Assembly (NCBI GenBank): GCA_963700395.1
Contig: CAVOXI010000004.1
Location: 186,001 to 250,000 of the forward strand
DNA: 64,000 nucleotides
Source: Prado023 sp963700395
Lineage (GTDB): Bacteria; Actinomycetota; Actinomycetes; S36-B12; CAIYMF01
Direction of reading: 5' to 3'
Position 1 is the stretch's first letter. Each line of letters begins with the position of its first letter. The translations under genes were made by a program, and so were the position numbers. Under the pieces are notes generated by a model. It saw only the letters and a list, made by a program, of their open reading frames with translations, was not told where the DNA came from and ran no database searches. Shown here one piece after another: positions 26,647 to 35,646 of this stretch.

Positions 26647-28025
26647 TGAGCACGACGTATGAGTCCGGCGAGGCGTTCGAGCCCGCCGAGAGCCCCGACG
26701 AGGCCCCGGGCTACGACACCACCGAGGGCCGGGTCTTCACCGTGTCCGGCGGGGACTGGGACACCATCACCATCGACCCGAGCGTGGCCAACGAGCGCAT
26801 CGTGGTCAACATGGGCCCGCAGCACCCCTCCACCCACGGCGTCCTGCGCCTGATCCTCGAGCTCGAGGGCGAGAGCGTGCAGGAGGCCCGGTGCGGCATC
26901 GGGTACCTGCACACCGGGATCGAGAAGAACCTCGAGTACCGCAGCTGGACCCAGGGCACGACGTTCGTCACCCGCATGGACTACCTGTCCAGCTTCTTCA
27001 ACGAGACCGGCTACAGCCTTGCGGTCGAGAAGCTGCTCGGGATCACCGACGACGTCCCGGACCGCGCCACCGTGATCCGGGTCATCCTCATGGAGCTCAA
27101 CAGGGTGGGCTCGCACCTGGTCTGCCTGGCGACCGGAGCCCTCGAGCTCGGCGCGCTGACCGCCATGACCTTCGGCTTCCGCGAGCGCGAGCTGATCCTG
27201 GACATCTTCGAGCTCGTGACGGGGCTGCGGATGAACCACGCGTTCATCCGTCCCGGAGGCCTGGCCCAGGACATGCCGGAGAAGGACGACCTCGGCCAGG
27301 ACATGCGCACGCGCATCCAGTCGACGATCGACACGCTGCGCGTGCGGTTCAAGGACACCTCGAACCTCCTGGTCGACAACTCCATCTGGATGGGCCGCAC
27401 CTCGGGCATCGGCTACCTGGACCTCACCGGATGCATCGCCCTGGGTGTCACCGGACCGATCCTGCGCGCCACCGGGTACCCCTGGGACGCCCGCAAGGAC
27501 ATGCCCTACTGCGGCTACGAGCGCTACGAGTTCGAGGTCCCCACCCAGAGCACCTCCGATGCCTACGGCCGCTTCCTGATCCGCCTCGCGGAGATGGAGC
27601 AGAGCCTGAACATCGTCGAGCAGGCGCTGGAGTACCTGCAGCCCGGCCCGGTGATGGTCGACGACCCGAAGGTCGCCTGGCCCGCGCAGCTGGCCATCGG
27701 CAGCGACGGCATGGGCAACTCCCTGGACCACATCCGCCACATCATGGGCAGCTCGATGGAGGCGCTCATCCACCACTTCAAGCTGGTGACCGAGGGCTAC
27801 AGCGTCCCGGTGGGCCAGACCTACCAGGTGCTCGAGGCTCCGCGCGGCGAGCTCGGCGTGCACGTGGTGTCCCACGGCGGGACCAAGCCCTACCGCGTGC
27901 ACTTCCGCGATCCGAGCTTCAACAACCTGCAGTCGGTGGCCGCCATGTGCGAGGGCGGCCAGGTCGCTGACGTCGTGGCCGCCGTCGCCAGCATCGACCC
28001 CGTGATGGGAGGCGTGGACCGCTGA
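26646..28025 (+). CDS. nuoD: NADH-quinone oxidoreductase subunit D
   Basis: 459 residues, 49-kDa subunit. Motifs: NMGPQHPSTHGVLRL (quinone-site histidine), GYLHTGIEKN, ELNRVGSHLV, IRPGGLAQDMP, and the C-terminal hydrogenase-fold relic RDPSFNNLQ and DPVMGGVDR. Forms the quinone-binding cavity with NuoB. The 45-residue N-terminal Glu/Asp-rich leader is an actinobacterial feature. Overlaps nuoC and nuoE in TGATG. Confidence 0.95.
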   Translation: MSTTYESGEAFEPAESPDEAPGYDTTEGRVFTVSGGDWDTITIDPSVANERIVVNMGPQHPSTHGVLRLILELEGESVQEARCGIGYLHTGIEKNLEYRSWTQGTTFVTRMDYLSSFFNETGYSLAVEKLLGITDDVPDRATVIRVILMELNRVGSHLVCLATGALELGALTAMTFGFRERELILDIFELVTGLRMNHAFIRPGGLAQDMPEKDDLGQDMRTRIQSTIDTLRVRFKDTSNLLVDNSIWMGRTSGIGYLDLTGCIALGVTGPILRATGYPWDARKDMPYCGYERYEFEVPTQSTSDAYGRFLIRLAEMEQSLNIVEQALEYLQPGPVMVDDPKVAWPAQLAIGSDGMGNSLDHIRHIMGSSMEALIHHFKLVTEGYSVPVGQTYQVLEAPRGELGVHVVSHGGTKPYRVHFRDPSFNNLQSVAAMCEGGQVADVVAAVASIDPVMGGVDR

Positions 28026-28714
28026 TGTCCATCTCCGAGACCACCCGGACCGAGCTCGCCGAGCTCGCCGGTCGCTACCCGCAGGCGCGCTCGGCGCTGC
28101 TGCCGATGCTGCACCTCGTGCAGTCCGAGGAGGGCTACGTGAGCCCCGAGGGGATCGCGGCCTGCGCGCAGACCCTCGCCCTGAGCACCGCCGAGGTGGC
28201 GGCCGTCGCCACGTTCTACACGATGTACAAGCGGCGCCCCGCTGGCGCGCACCACGTCGGGGTGTGCACCAACACGATGTGCGCCCTCCTCGGTGGCGAC
28301 GCGCTCTGGGACGCCGTCAGCGCCCACACCGGCGCCGGGCACGACGAGGTCAGCGCGAACGGCACGTTCGACCTCGAGCGCATCGAGTGCCAGGCCGCCT
28401 GCACGCACGCGCCGGTGATGACCGTGGACTGGGAGTTCTTCGACCGGATGACCCCGGACGCCGCGATCGCCGTGCTCGACGCCCTCGAATCCGGCGAGGA
28501 GGTCCGCTCGACGCGTGGCCCGGTGGTCCGCGGGTTCAGGGCGGCATCGCGGACGATCTCCGGCATCGACGACGACGGCCTGACCGCCGAGGGTGGTTCA
28601 GCCGACGAGCTGATGGTGACCACCACGACCGCCGCCGCGGAGCGTGGCATCCCTGCGGCCGACGGTGGACCCGCTCCGGGCGACCAGCCCGTCGGGACGG
28701 GGGCGCGGGCATGA
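28025..28714 (+). CDS. nuoE: NADH-quinone oxidoreductase subunit E
   Basis: 229 residues, thioredoxin-like 2Fe-2S subunit of the NADH module. Ligand cysteines are seen in GVCTNTMCALLGG and IECQAACTHAPVM; the helical N-terminal domain includes MLHLVQSEEGYVSPEGI. A C-terminal extension of about 65 residues after the cluster domain is rich in Ala, Gly and Thr. Its stop overlaps the nuoF ATG. Confidence 0.94.
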   Translation: MSISETTRTELAELAGRYPQARSALLPMLHLVQSEEGYVSPEGIAACAQTLALSTAEVAAVATFYTMYKRRPAGAHHVGVCTNTMCALLGGDALWDAVSAHTGAGHDEVSANGTFDLERIECQAACTHAPVMTVDWEFFDRMTPDAAIAVLDALESGEEVRSTRGPVVRGFRAASRTISGIDDDGLTAEGGSADELMVTTTTAAAERGIPAADGGPAPGDQPVGTGARA

Positions 28715-30015
28715 CCCTGACCCCGGTCCTCACCGCGCACTGGGACGAGGCTGACTCCTACACGATCGACGCCTACCGGCGCCATGGCGGCTACGAGCAG
28801 GTGGCGCAGGGCTTCGCGATGGGCCCGGACGCGCTGATCGGGCTGGTCAAGGACTCCGGCCTCCGCGGCCGCGGCGGGGCGGGCTTCCCCACCGGCATGA
28901 AGTGGGGCTTCGTGCCCCAGGGCGACGGCAAGCCGCACTACCTCGTCGTGAACGCCGACGAGTCCGAGCCGGGTGCCTGCAAGGACATCCCGCTCATGCT
29001 GGCCAACCCGCACGCACTGGTCGAGGGCTGCATCCTCACCTCGTACGCGATCCGCGCCAACCACGCCTTCATCTACGTCCGCGGCGAGGTCCCGCACGTG
29101 CAGCGCAGGTTGCGCGCCGCGGTGCGCGAGGCCTACGCGGCCGGCTTCCTCGGCAGGGACATCCAGGGCACGGGATTCGACCTCGACCTGATCGTGCACT
29201 CCGGGGCCGGGGCGTACATCTGCGGCGAGGAGACAGCGCTGCTGGACTCCCTCGAGGGCCGTCGCGGCCAGCCGCGCCTCAAGCCGCCGTTCCCCGCCGT
29301 GGCCGGGCTCTACGCCTCGCCGACGGTGGTCAACAACGTCGAGACCGTGGCCAACGTGCCCTACATCGTGCGCAACGGCGCTGACTGGCTGCGCCAGTGG
29401 GGCACCGAGAAGTCCCCGGGCTTCAAGCTCATGAGCGTCTCGGGCCACGTGAAGCGCCCCGGCGTCTACGAGGTGGCGCTGGGCACGACGATGCGCCAGC
29501 TGCTGGAGTACGCCGGTGGGATGCGCAACGGTGGGGACCCGAAGTTCTGGCTGCCGGGGGGTTCCAGCGTCCCGATGCTCACCGCAGCGCACCTCGACCT
29601 CCCCCTGACCTACGAGGACATGGCCGCCGCCGGAACGATGCTCGGAACGGCCACTCCCATGGTCTTCGACGAGACCGTGTCGGTGGTCAAGGCCATCAGC
29701 CGGTGGTTGGAGTTCTACGCCCACGAGTCCTGCGGCAAGTGCACGCCCTGCCGTGAGGGCACCGGCTGGATCGCCGGCACCCTGGAGAAGTTCGAGGCGG
29801 GCCACGGCAGCCAGCACGAGCTCGGGCTGCTCGAGGACGTGTGCGGGCAGATCCTCGGTCGCTCGTTCTGCGCCCTCGGTGATGCGGCCGCCACACCCTT
29901 CCCTGCGGCGCTCAAGCACTTCCCGGAGGAGTTCCTCGCCGGGACGCACACCGCTGCCGATGCGGCCTTCAACCCCGCCGCCGCCACCGTCCTGCCTGCA
30001 GGAGCCAGCCGATGA
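28711..30015 (+). CDS. nuoF: NADH-quinone oxidoreductase subunit F
   Basis: 434 residues from ATG 28711. FMN/NADH-binding subunit: glycine-rich GLRGRGGAGFPTGMKWGF, NADESEPGACKD, SGAGAYICGEETALLDSLEG, and the 4Fe-4S (N3) ligands in HESCGKCTPCREGTGW plus the distant cysteine in GRSFCALGDAA. Entry point for electrons from NADH. ATGA overlap with nuoG. Confidence 0.95.
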   Translation: MTLTPVLTAHWDEADSYTIDAYRRHGGYEQVAQGFAMGPDALIGLVKDSGLRGRGGAGFPTGMKWGFVPQGDGKPHYLVVNADESEPGACKDIPLMLANPHALVEGCILTSYAIRANHAFIYVRGEVPHVQRRLRAAVREAYAAGFLGRDIQGTGFDLDLIVHSGAGAYICGEETALLDSLEGRRGQPRLKPPFPAVAGLYASPTVVNNVETVANVPYIVRNGADWLRQWGTEKSPGFKLMSVSGHVKRPGVYEVALGTTMRQLLEYAGGMRNGGDPKFWLPGGSSVPMLTAAHLDLPLTYEDMAAAGTMLGTATPMVFDETVSVVKAISRWLEFYAHESCGKCTPCREGTGWIAGTLEKFEAGHGSQHELGLLEDVCGQILGRSFCALGDAAATPFPAALKHFPEEFLAGTHTAADAAFNPAAATVLPAGASR

Positions 30016-32539
30016 CCGTGTCCAGCCAGCCCACCACAGCGACCGGCACCATGGCCACGCCATCGGCGGACCCGGATGCACCGGCGCCGGCGGCACTGCC
30101 ACCCTCGGACCACGTCACGGTGGCCATCGACGGCATCGACATCGTCGTGCCCAAGGGCACGCTGATCATCCGTGCCGCGGAGCAGGTCGGCATCGAGATC
30201 CCCCGCTTCTGCGACCACCCCCTGCTCCAGCCGGTCGCCGCGTGCCGCGCCTGCCTCATCGAGATCGAGGGGCAGCCCAAGCCGCAGCCGGCGTGCGCGA
30301 TCCCCGTCGCGGACGGCATGCGGGTCAAGACCTCCGTGACCTCGGACATGGCCGCCGGGGCGCAGCGCGGGGTCATGGAGTTCCTGCTGATCAACCACCC
30401 GCTGGACTGCCCGGTCTGCGACAAGGGCGGGGAGTGCCCGCTGCAGAACCAGGCAATGACCCACGGGCGCGGCGAGTCGCGCTTCACGGGCACCAAGCGC
30501 ACGTTCGCCAAGCCCGTGGCGCTGAGCACGCAGATCCTGATCGACCGTGAGCGCTGCGTCTCCTGCGCGAGGTGCACCCGGTTCGCCGACGAGATCGCCG
30601 GCGACCCGTTCATCTCGCTGCAGCAACGAGGCGGCCGCCAGATCGTCGGCACCGCGCAGGACACCCCGTTCAACTCGTACTTCTCCGGCAACACCGTGCA
30701 GATCTGCCCTGTGGGGGCCCTGACCAGCGCGGCCTACCGCTTCCGTGCCCGGCCGTTCGACCTCGTCTCCACCCCGACGGTGTGCGAGCACTGCGCGAGC
30801 GGCTGCTCCCTGCGCACCGACGTCCGCCGCTCGACCGTGGTGCGCCGGCTGGCGTGGGAGGACCCGGCGGTCAACTCCGACTGGAACTGCGACAAGGGCC
30901 GCTTCGCCTTCCCGTACCTGTCGGCCGACCGGCTCGAGGCCCCCCTGATGCGCGCGGGCGCGGACCTCGTGGAGGCCTCGTGGCCCGAGGCCGTGCGCCG
31001 CGCGGCCGATGCGCTGGCCGATGCCGGCGGACGCACCGCGGTCCTGCTGGGCGGCAAGCTGACCCTCGAGGACAGCTACGCGTACGCGAAGTTCGCGCGC
31101 GCCGTGCTCGGCACCGACTCCATCGACTTCCGGATCAGGCGATCGAGCGCGGCTGAGGCCGAGTTCCTGCGCTCCGTGGTCTCCGGCTCGGGAGTCGACG
31201 TCACCTACGCCGACCTCGATGCCGCGCCCACGGTGCTCCTTGTCGGGCTGGAGCCCGAGGAGGAGTCGCCGATCATCTTCCTGCGCCTGCGCGCGGCCAC
31301 CCGCCGGACCGGGCTGAAGGTCCTGACCGTCGCCCCCTTCGCCTCACCGGGCTCGGCCAAGCTGGCGGCGCACGTCCTGGCCGCCGCGCCGGGCCAGGAG
31401 CCCGCAGTGCTCGGTGCCCTGGCCTCCGGGGCAGGGGAGTCGGGCGCGGCGCTGGCCGCTGAGGGCTCGATCATCCTCGTCGGGGAGCGCGCTGCGCAGA
31501 CCCCCGGACTCCTCTCCGCGGTCGTCGCCCTGGCCGGGGCCAGCGGTGCCCGCCTCGCGTGGGTGCCGCGACGCTCCGGTGAGCGTGGGGCGCTCGAGGC
31601 CGGTGCCCTCGCGGGCCTGCTGCCCTGGGGCCGCCCCCTGACCGACCCCGAAGCCCGGGCCCAGGTGGCCGCGGCGTGGGGGATCGACGCCGACACCCTT
31701 CCCGCCGTGCGCGGGACTCGACCTGGCCTCCGTCGTTGAGGCGCTGGCTGCCGATCGCGCCGAGGCCCTGGCGGCCGCGGACAGCGACTCCGACGAGACG
31801 CCCGAGCGGCGGATCGGCGCGGTGCTCGTCGCCGGCGTCGACGCGGCCGACACCCCGGATCCGCAGGCGTTCCTCGCCGCCCTGGCGGACGCGCCATTCG
31901 TGCTCGCGCTCGAGACCCGGCACACCGAGGTCACCGCACTGGCCGATGTCGTCCTGCCCGTCGCCGTGATCACCGAGAAGCCCGGCACGCTCGTGGACTG
32001 GGAGGGCCGCGCCCGCCCGTTCGGGCAGGTCATCCGGGACTCGACGGCCATCACCGACGCCCGCGCCCTGTCGCTGGTCGCCCGGGCGATGGGTCGTCCG
32101 CTCGGGCTCCATCGAGGTGGGCGACCTGCGCGCCGAGCTGGCCGGGATGGGCCGCTGGCAGGGCCCGCGCCCGGAGGCGCAGCTCGCCGACGAGCCCGAG
32201 CCCGGGCAGTCCTCCGGCGCCGGGGGGATCACCCTCGCCAGCTGGCGGCACCTCCTCGACGAGGGCGTGCTCCAGCGTGGTGAGCCCGCACTGGCCGGCA
32301 CCGCCCGTCCCGCCCTGGCCCGGGTCTCGGCCGCCACGGCGGACGCGCACGAGCTGGTCGACGGGCAGCCCGTCACCGTGACCTCGGCCTACGGCTCGAT
32401 CACCCTCCCGCTGGCCGTCACCGAGATGGTCGACGGCGTGGTCTGGGTGCCCGGGAACTCGCTCGGCAGCACCGTCAACGCGACCCTGAGGGTCGGGCCC
32501 GGGGCAGCCGTGGCGCTCAGCGCAGGAGGTGCCCAGTGA
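30012..32539 (+). CDS. nuoG: NADH-quinone oxidoreductase subunit G (two apparent +1 shifts)
   Basis: The ATG at 30012 opens 575 residues in one frame: 2Fe-2S domain with PRFCDHPLLQPVAACRACL, the His-Cys3 site NHPLDCPVCDKGGECPLQN, a 4Fe-4S pair region RCVSCARCTRFADEIAG with ICPVGALTSAAYR, and the molybdopterin-like domain starting TVCEHCASGCSLRTD. The frame fails at about 31706-31713, continues as GLDLASVVEALAADRAEALA in the next frame, and shifts again near 32100 to VGDLRAELAGMGRW, ending at 32539. Both steps equal one extra base; without them the protein is about 841 residues, normal for NuoG. The stop overlaps nuoH GTG, so the operon is otherwise in register. Confidence 0.88.
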
Positions 32540-33876
32540 TCGTGACCTCAGTGGTGGCCGCGACGGAGTTCGCGCCGTTCGGCCAGGACCCGTGGTGGCT
32601 GGTCATCCTCAAGGTGCTCGGCCTGTTCCTCGGCGTCGTGATCCTCGTGCTCCTCACGATCTGGGCCGAGCGGCGCGTGGTCGCGCGGATGAACATGCGC
32701 GTCGGCCCGAACCGGGTCGGCCCCTTCGGCGTGCTCCAGGGCCTCATGGACGGCATCAAGCTGGCCCTCAAGGAGGACATCATGCCCACGGCCGCCGACA
32801 AGGCCGTGTTCTTCATCGCCCCGATCATCTCCTGCGTGCCGGCCTTCATGGCCCTGGCCGTGATCCCGTTCGGGCCCGAGGTCTCGATCTTCGGGGTGAC
32901 CACACCGCTGCAGCTGACCGACTTCCCGGTCGCGGTGCTCTACATCCTGGCGATCTCCTCGATCGGGATCTACGGGATCGTGTTCGCCGGATGGTCCTCG
33001 GGCTCGACCTATCCCCTGCTGGGCTCCCTGCGCTCCTCTGCCCAGATGATCTCCTACGAGATCGCGATGGGCCTGTCGTTCGTCGCGGTGTTCCTCTACG
33101 CCGGGTCGATGTCCACCTCGCAGATCGTCTCGGCGCAGCAGCCGATCTGGTACGCGCTGATCCTCCTGCCCTCGTTCATCATCTACGTCACCGCGATGGT
33201 GGGTGAGACCAACCGTGCGCCGTTCGACCTCCCCGAGGCCGAGAGCGAGCTCGTCGCCGGGTTCCACACCGAGTACTCGTCGTTGAAGTTCGCGCTGTTC
33301 TTCCTGGCCGAGTACATCAACATGGTCACCGTCTCGGCGCTGGCGACCACGCTGTTCCTCGGCGGCTGGCAGGCGCCGTGGCCGATCTCGGCCATCAACG
33401 ACGGGATGCTCAACCGGGGCTGGTGGGGCCTGCTGTGGTTCATGGCCAAGGTCTGCATCTTCCTGTTCATGTTCATCTGGCTGCGCGGGACGCTCCCCCG
33501 GTTCCGCTACGACCAGTTCATGAAGTTCGGCTGGAAGGTCCTGATCCCGGCGTCGCTGGCCTGGATCGTGCTGGTCGCGACGTTCCGGGCCCTGCGCGAC
33601 GACCTGCCCAGCAACGCCATGACCGTCTCCGTGATCGTCATCGTGACGCTCGTGGTCGTCTTCGTCGGGTCCTACCTGATCGAGAACGTCCGCGAGAGGG
33701 GTCGGGTCGCCACCGAGGTCCAGGCCGAGGCCGAGGCGGCGGAGTTCGCCGCCCAGCCGGGTCGGCACCCCGTCCCGCCGATGCCCGGAGAGACGTTCGA
33801 GTTCACCCCGCGGGCACGCCAGACCGTGCCCAGCGCGGTGGCTGCCGATGACTCACAGGAGGCCCCCAGTGCCTGA
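32536..33876 (+). CDS. nuoH: NADH-quinone oxidoreductase subunit H
   Basis: 446 residues from GTG 32536. Eight membrane helices; conserved loops AERRVVARMNMRVGPNRVGP, LLGSLRSSAQMISYEIAMGL, AMVGETNRAPFDLPEAESEL and GFHTEYSSLKFALFFLAEY. Links the quinone site to the proton channels. The 60-residue hydrophilic C-terminus is longer than in E. coli and is usual in actinomycetes. Overlaps the nuoI start region. Confidence 0.95.
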   Translation: MIVTSVVAATEFAPFGQDPWWLVILKVLGLFLGVVILVLLTIWAERRVVARMNMRVGPNRVGPFGVLQGLMDGIKLALKEDIMPTAADKAVFFIAPIISCVPAFMALAVIPFGPEVSIFGVTTPLQLTDFPVAVLYILAISSIGIYGIVFAGWSSGSTYPLLGSLRSSAQMISYEIAMGLSFVAVFLYAGSMSTSQIVSAQQPIWYALILLPSFIIYVTAMVGETNRAPFDLPEAESELVAGFHTEYSSLKFALFFLAEYINMVTVSALATTLFLGGWQAPWPISAINDGMLNRGWWGLLWFMAKVCIFLFMFIWLRGTLPRFRYDQFMKFGWKVLIPASLAWIVLVATFRALRDDLPSNAMTVSVIVIVTLVVVFVGSYLIENVRERGRVATEVQAEAEAAEFAAQPGRHPVPPMPGETFEFTPRARQTVPSAVAADDSQEAPSA

Positions 33877-34468
33877 GCTCCCCCAGCCCGTCAGGGGCTT
33901 CGGGACGACCTTCCTGACGATGTTCAAGAAGGTGAACACCGAGCAGTACCCGGAGGAGAAGGACCAGTACCCCCCGAAGCCGCGGTTCCACGGCCGCCAC
34001 CAGCTCAACCGGCATCCGGACGGCCTGGAGAAGTGCATCGGCTGCGAGCTGTGCGCCTGGGCCTGCCCGGCCGACGCGATCTTCGTCGAGGGTGCGGACA
34101 ACACCGCGGAGGAGCGGTTCTCCCCGGGCGAGCGGTACGGGCGCGTCTACCAGATCAACTACCTGCGCTGCATCCTGTGCGGGCTGTGCATCGAGGCCTG
34201 CCCCACGCGCGCGCTGACCATGACCAACGAGTACGAGCTGGCTGACACCAGCCGGGCGTCACTGATCTACGAGAAGGGCGACCTGCTCGGCCCGTTGATG
34301 CCCGGGATGGTCCCCCCGCCGCACGCCATGGTGGAGGGCGCCGACGACGGTGCCTACTACCGCGGCGAGGTGACCGGGGCAACGGACGCCCAGCGGGCGG
34401 AGGTGGCCGCACGCGAGTCGGCCGCTGCCGCCACGACGGGTGACGACGCCGGGACGGAGGAGCAGTGA
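33869..34468 (+). CDS. nuoI: NADH-quinone oxidoreductase subunit I
   Basis: The GTG at 33869 is chosen because AGGAGG (33857-33862) precedes it; an ATG at 33848 would overlap nuoH by 29 bases. 199 residues with two 4Fe-4S motifs: KCIGCELCAWACPADAI and RCILCGLCIEACPTRAL (clusters N6a/N6b). Carries electrons from NuoG to NuoB. The C-terminus is extended by an Ala/Glu-rich tail. Overlaps nuoJ by ATGA-type spacing (GTGA). Confidence 0.93.
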   Translation: MPELPQPVRGFGTTFLTMFKKVNTEQYPEEKDQYPPKPRFHGRHQLNRHPDGLEKCIGCELCAWACPADAIFVEGADNTAEERFSPGERYGRVYQINYLRCILCGLCIEACPTRALTMTNEYELADTSRASLIYEKGDLLGPLMPGMVPPPHAMVEGADDGAYYRGEVTGATDAQRAEVAARESAAAATTGDDAGTEEQ

Positions 34469-35340
34469 GCACGCTTGCGTCCCTGGGCGCCGTCGTGGCC
34501 GAGGGGCCGGTGGGGGTGACCCAGAACACCGGCGAGCAGGTCACCTTCTGGGTCTGCGCAACCCTGGCGGTGATCGGTGCCGGCGGCACGGTCCTGTCCC
34601 GCAAGGCCGTGCACAGCGCCCTGTTCATCGCCCTGACGATGATCAACCTGGCGATCCTCTACGTGGCCCAGGACGCTCCGTTCCTGGGGATGGTCCAGGT
34701 CATCGTCTACACCGGTGCGGTCATGATGCTCTTCGTCTTCGTGCTGATGGTGGTCGGCGTGGACGCCTCCGACAGCCTCGTGGAGACCCTCAAGGGCCAG
34801 CGCGCCCTGGCCGGTCTGGCCTTCGTGGGCTTCCTGGGCCTGCTGCTGGCCGGGATCACCGACTCGCTGTCGGGCACCTCGGTCGTCGGACTGACCGCGG
34901 CCAACGCCGAGCACGGGGGCAACGTCCAGGGCATCGGCGTCCTGATCTTCACGCGCTACCTGCTGGCCTTCGAGGTCACCTCCGCCCTGCTGATCACCGC
35001 TGCGGTGGGGGCGATGGTGCTCACGCACCGCGAGCGCGTCGAGCCCCGCAAGAGCCAGGCCCAGCTGTCCACCGAGCGCTTCGCGCCCGACCGGCACCCG
35101 GTCAACAAGCCGAGCCCCGGGGTGTACGCGCGCAACAACGCCGTCGACATGCCCGCGCTGCTGCCCGACGGCTCGATCGCCGAGGACTCCGTGCCCGGCC
35201 CATTGCGGCTCGAGGGCGACATCAGGGAGGCCGACAGGCTGGCCCTCGAGGAGGCCGAGCACCTGCTCGCCCACGAGGCCGTCATCGTCGACTCGTCCGG
35301 CGGCAACCCGATGGATGCCTCGCAGGAGGGTCAGGAATGA
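34465..35340 (+). CDS. nuoJ: NADH-quinone oxidoreductase subunit J
   Basis: 291 residues from GTG 34465. Five membrane helices with the pi-bulge helix motif MVQVIVYTGAVMMLFVFVLM, followed by an unusually long hydrophilic C-terminus of about 90 residues (PSPGVYARNNAVDMPALLPD). The tail is common in actinobacterial NuoJ. Its stop overlaps the nuoK ATG. Confidence 0.93.
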   Translation: MSTLASLGAVVAEGPVGVTQNTGEQVTFWVCATLAVIGAGGTVLSRKAVHSALFIALTMINLAILYVAQDAPFLGMVQVIVYTGAVMMLFVFVLMVVGVDASDSLVETLKGQRALAGLAFVGFLGLLLAGITDSLSGTSVVGLTAANAEHGGNVQGIGVLIFTRYLLAFEVTSALLITAAVGAMVLTHRERVEPRKSQAQLSTERFAPDRHPVNKPSPGVYARNNAVDMPALLPDGSIAEDSVPGPLRLEGDIREADRLALEEAEHLLAHEAVIVDSSGGNPMDASQEGQE

Positions 35341-35636
35341 ACCCCACGAACTACCTGGTGCTCTCGGCCATCCTGTTCTCCATCGGGGCGGCGGGCGTGC
35401 TCGTCCGGCGCAACGCGATCGTCGTGTTCATGTGCATCGAGCTGATGCTCAACGCGTCCAACCTGGCCTTCGTCACCTTCGCCCGGACCAACGGTGCCCT
35501 CGACGGCCAGGTGGTGGCCTTCTTCGTGATGGTGGTGGCCGCCGCTGAGGTCGTCATCGGCCTGGCGATCATCGTGACGATCTTCCGGACCCGCAACTCG
35601 GCCTCGGTCGACGAGCCCAACCTGCTGAAGTTGTGA
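35337..35636 (+). CDS. nuoK: NADH-quinone oxidoreductase subunit K
   Basis: 99 residues, three helices. The two membrane glutamates that take part in proton transfer are seen in FMCIELMLNASNLAF and VAAAEVVIGLAIIV. Length is typical. Ten bases separate its stop from nuoL. Confidence 0.95.
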   Translation: MNPTNYLVLSAILFSIGAAGVLVRRNAIVVFMCIELMLNASNLAFVTFARTNGALDGQVVAFFVMVVAAAEVVIGLAIIVTIFRTRNSASVDEPNLLKL

Positions 35637-35646
35637 GGGGACGACT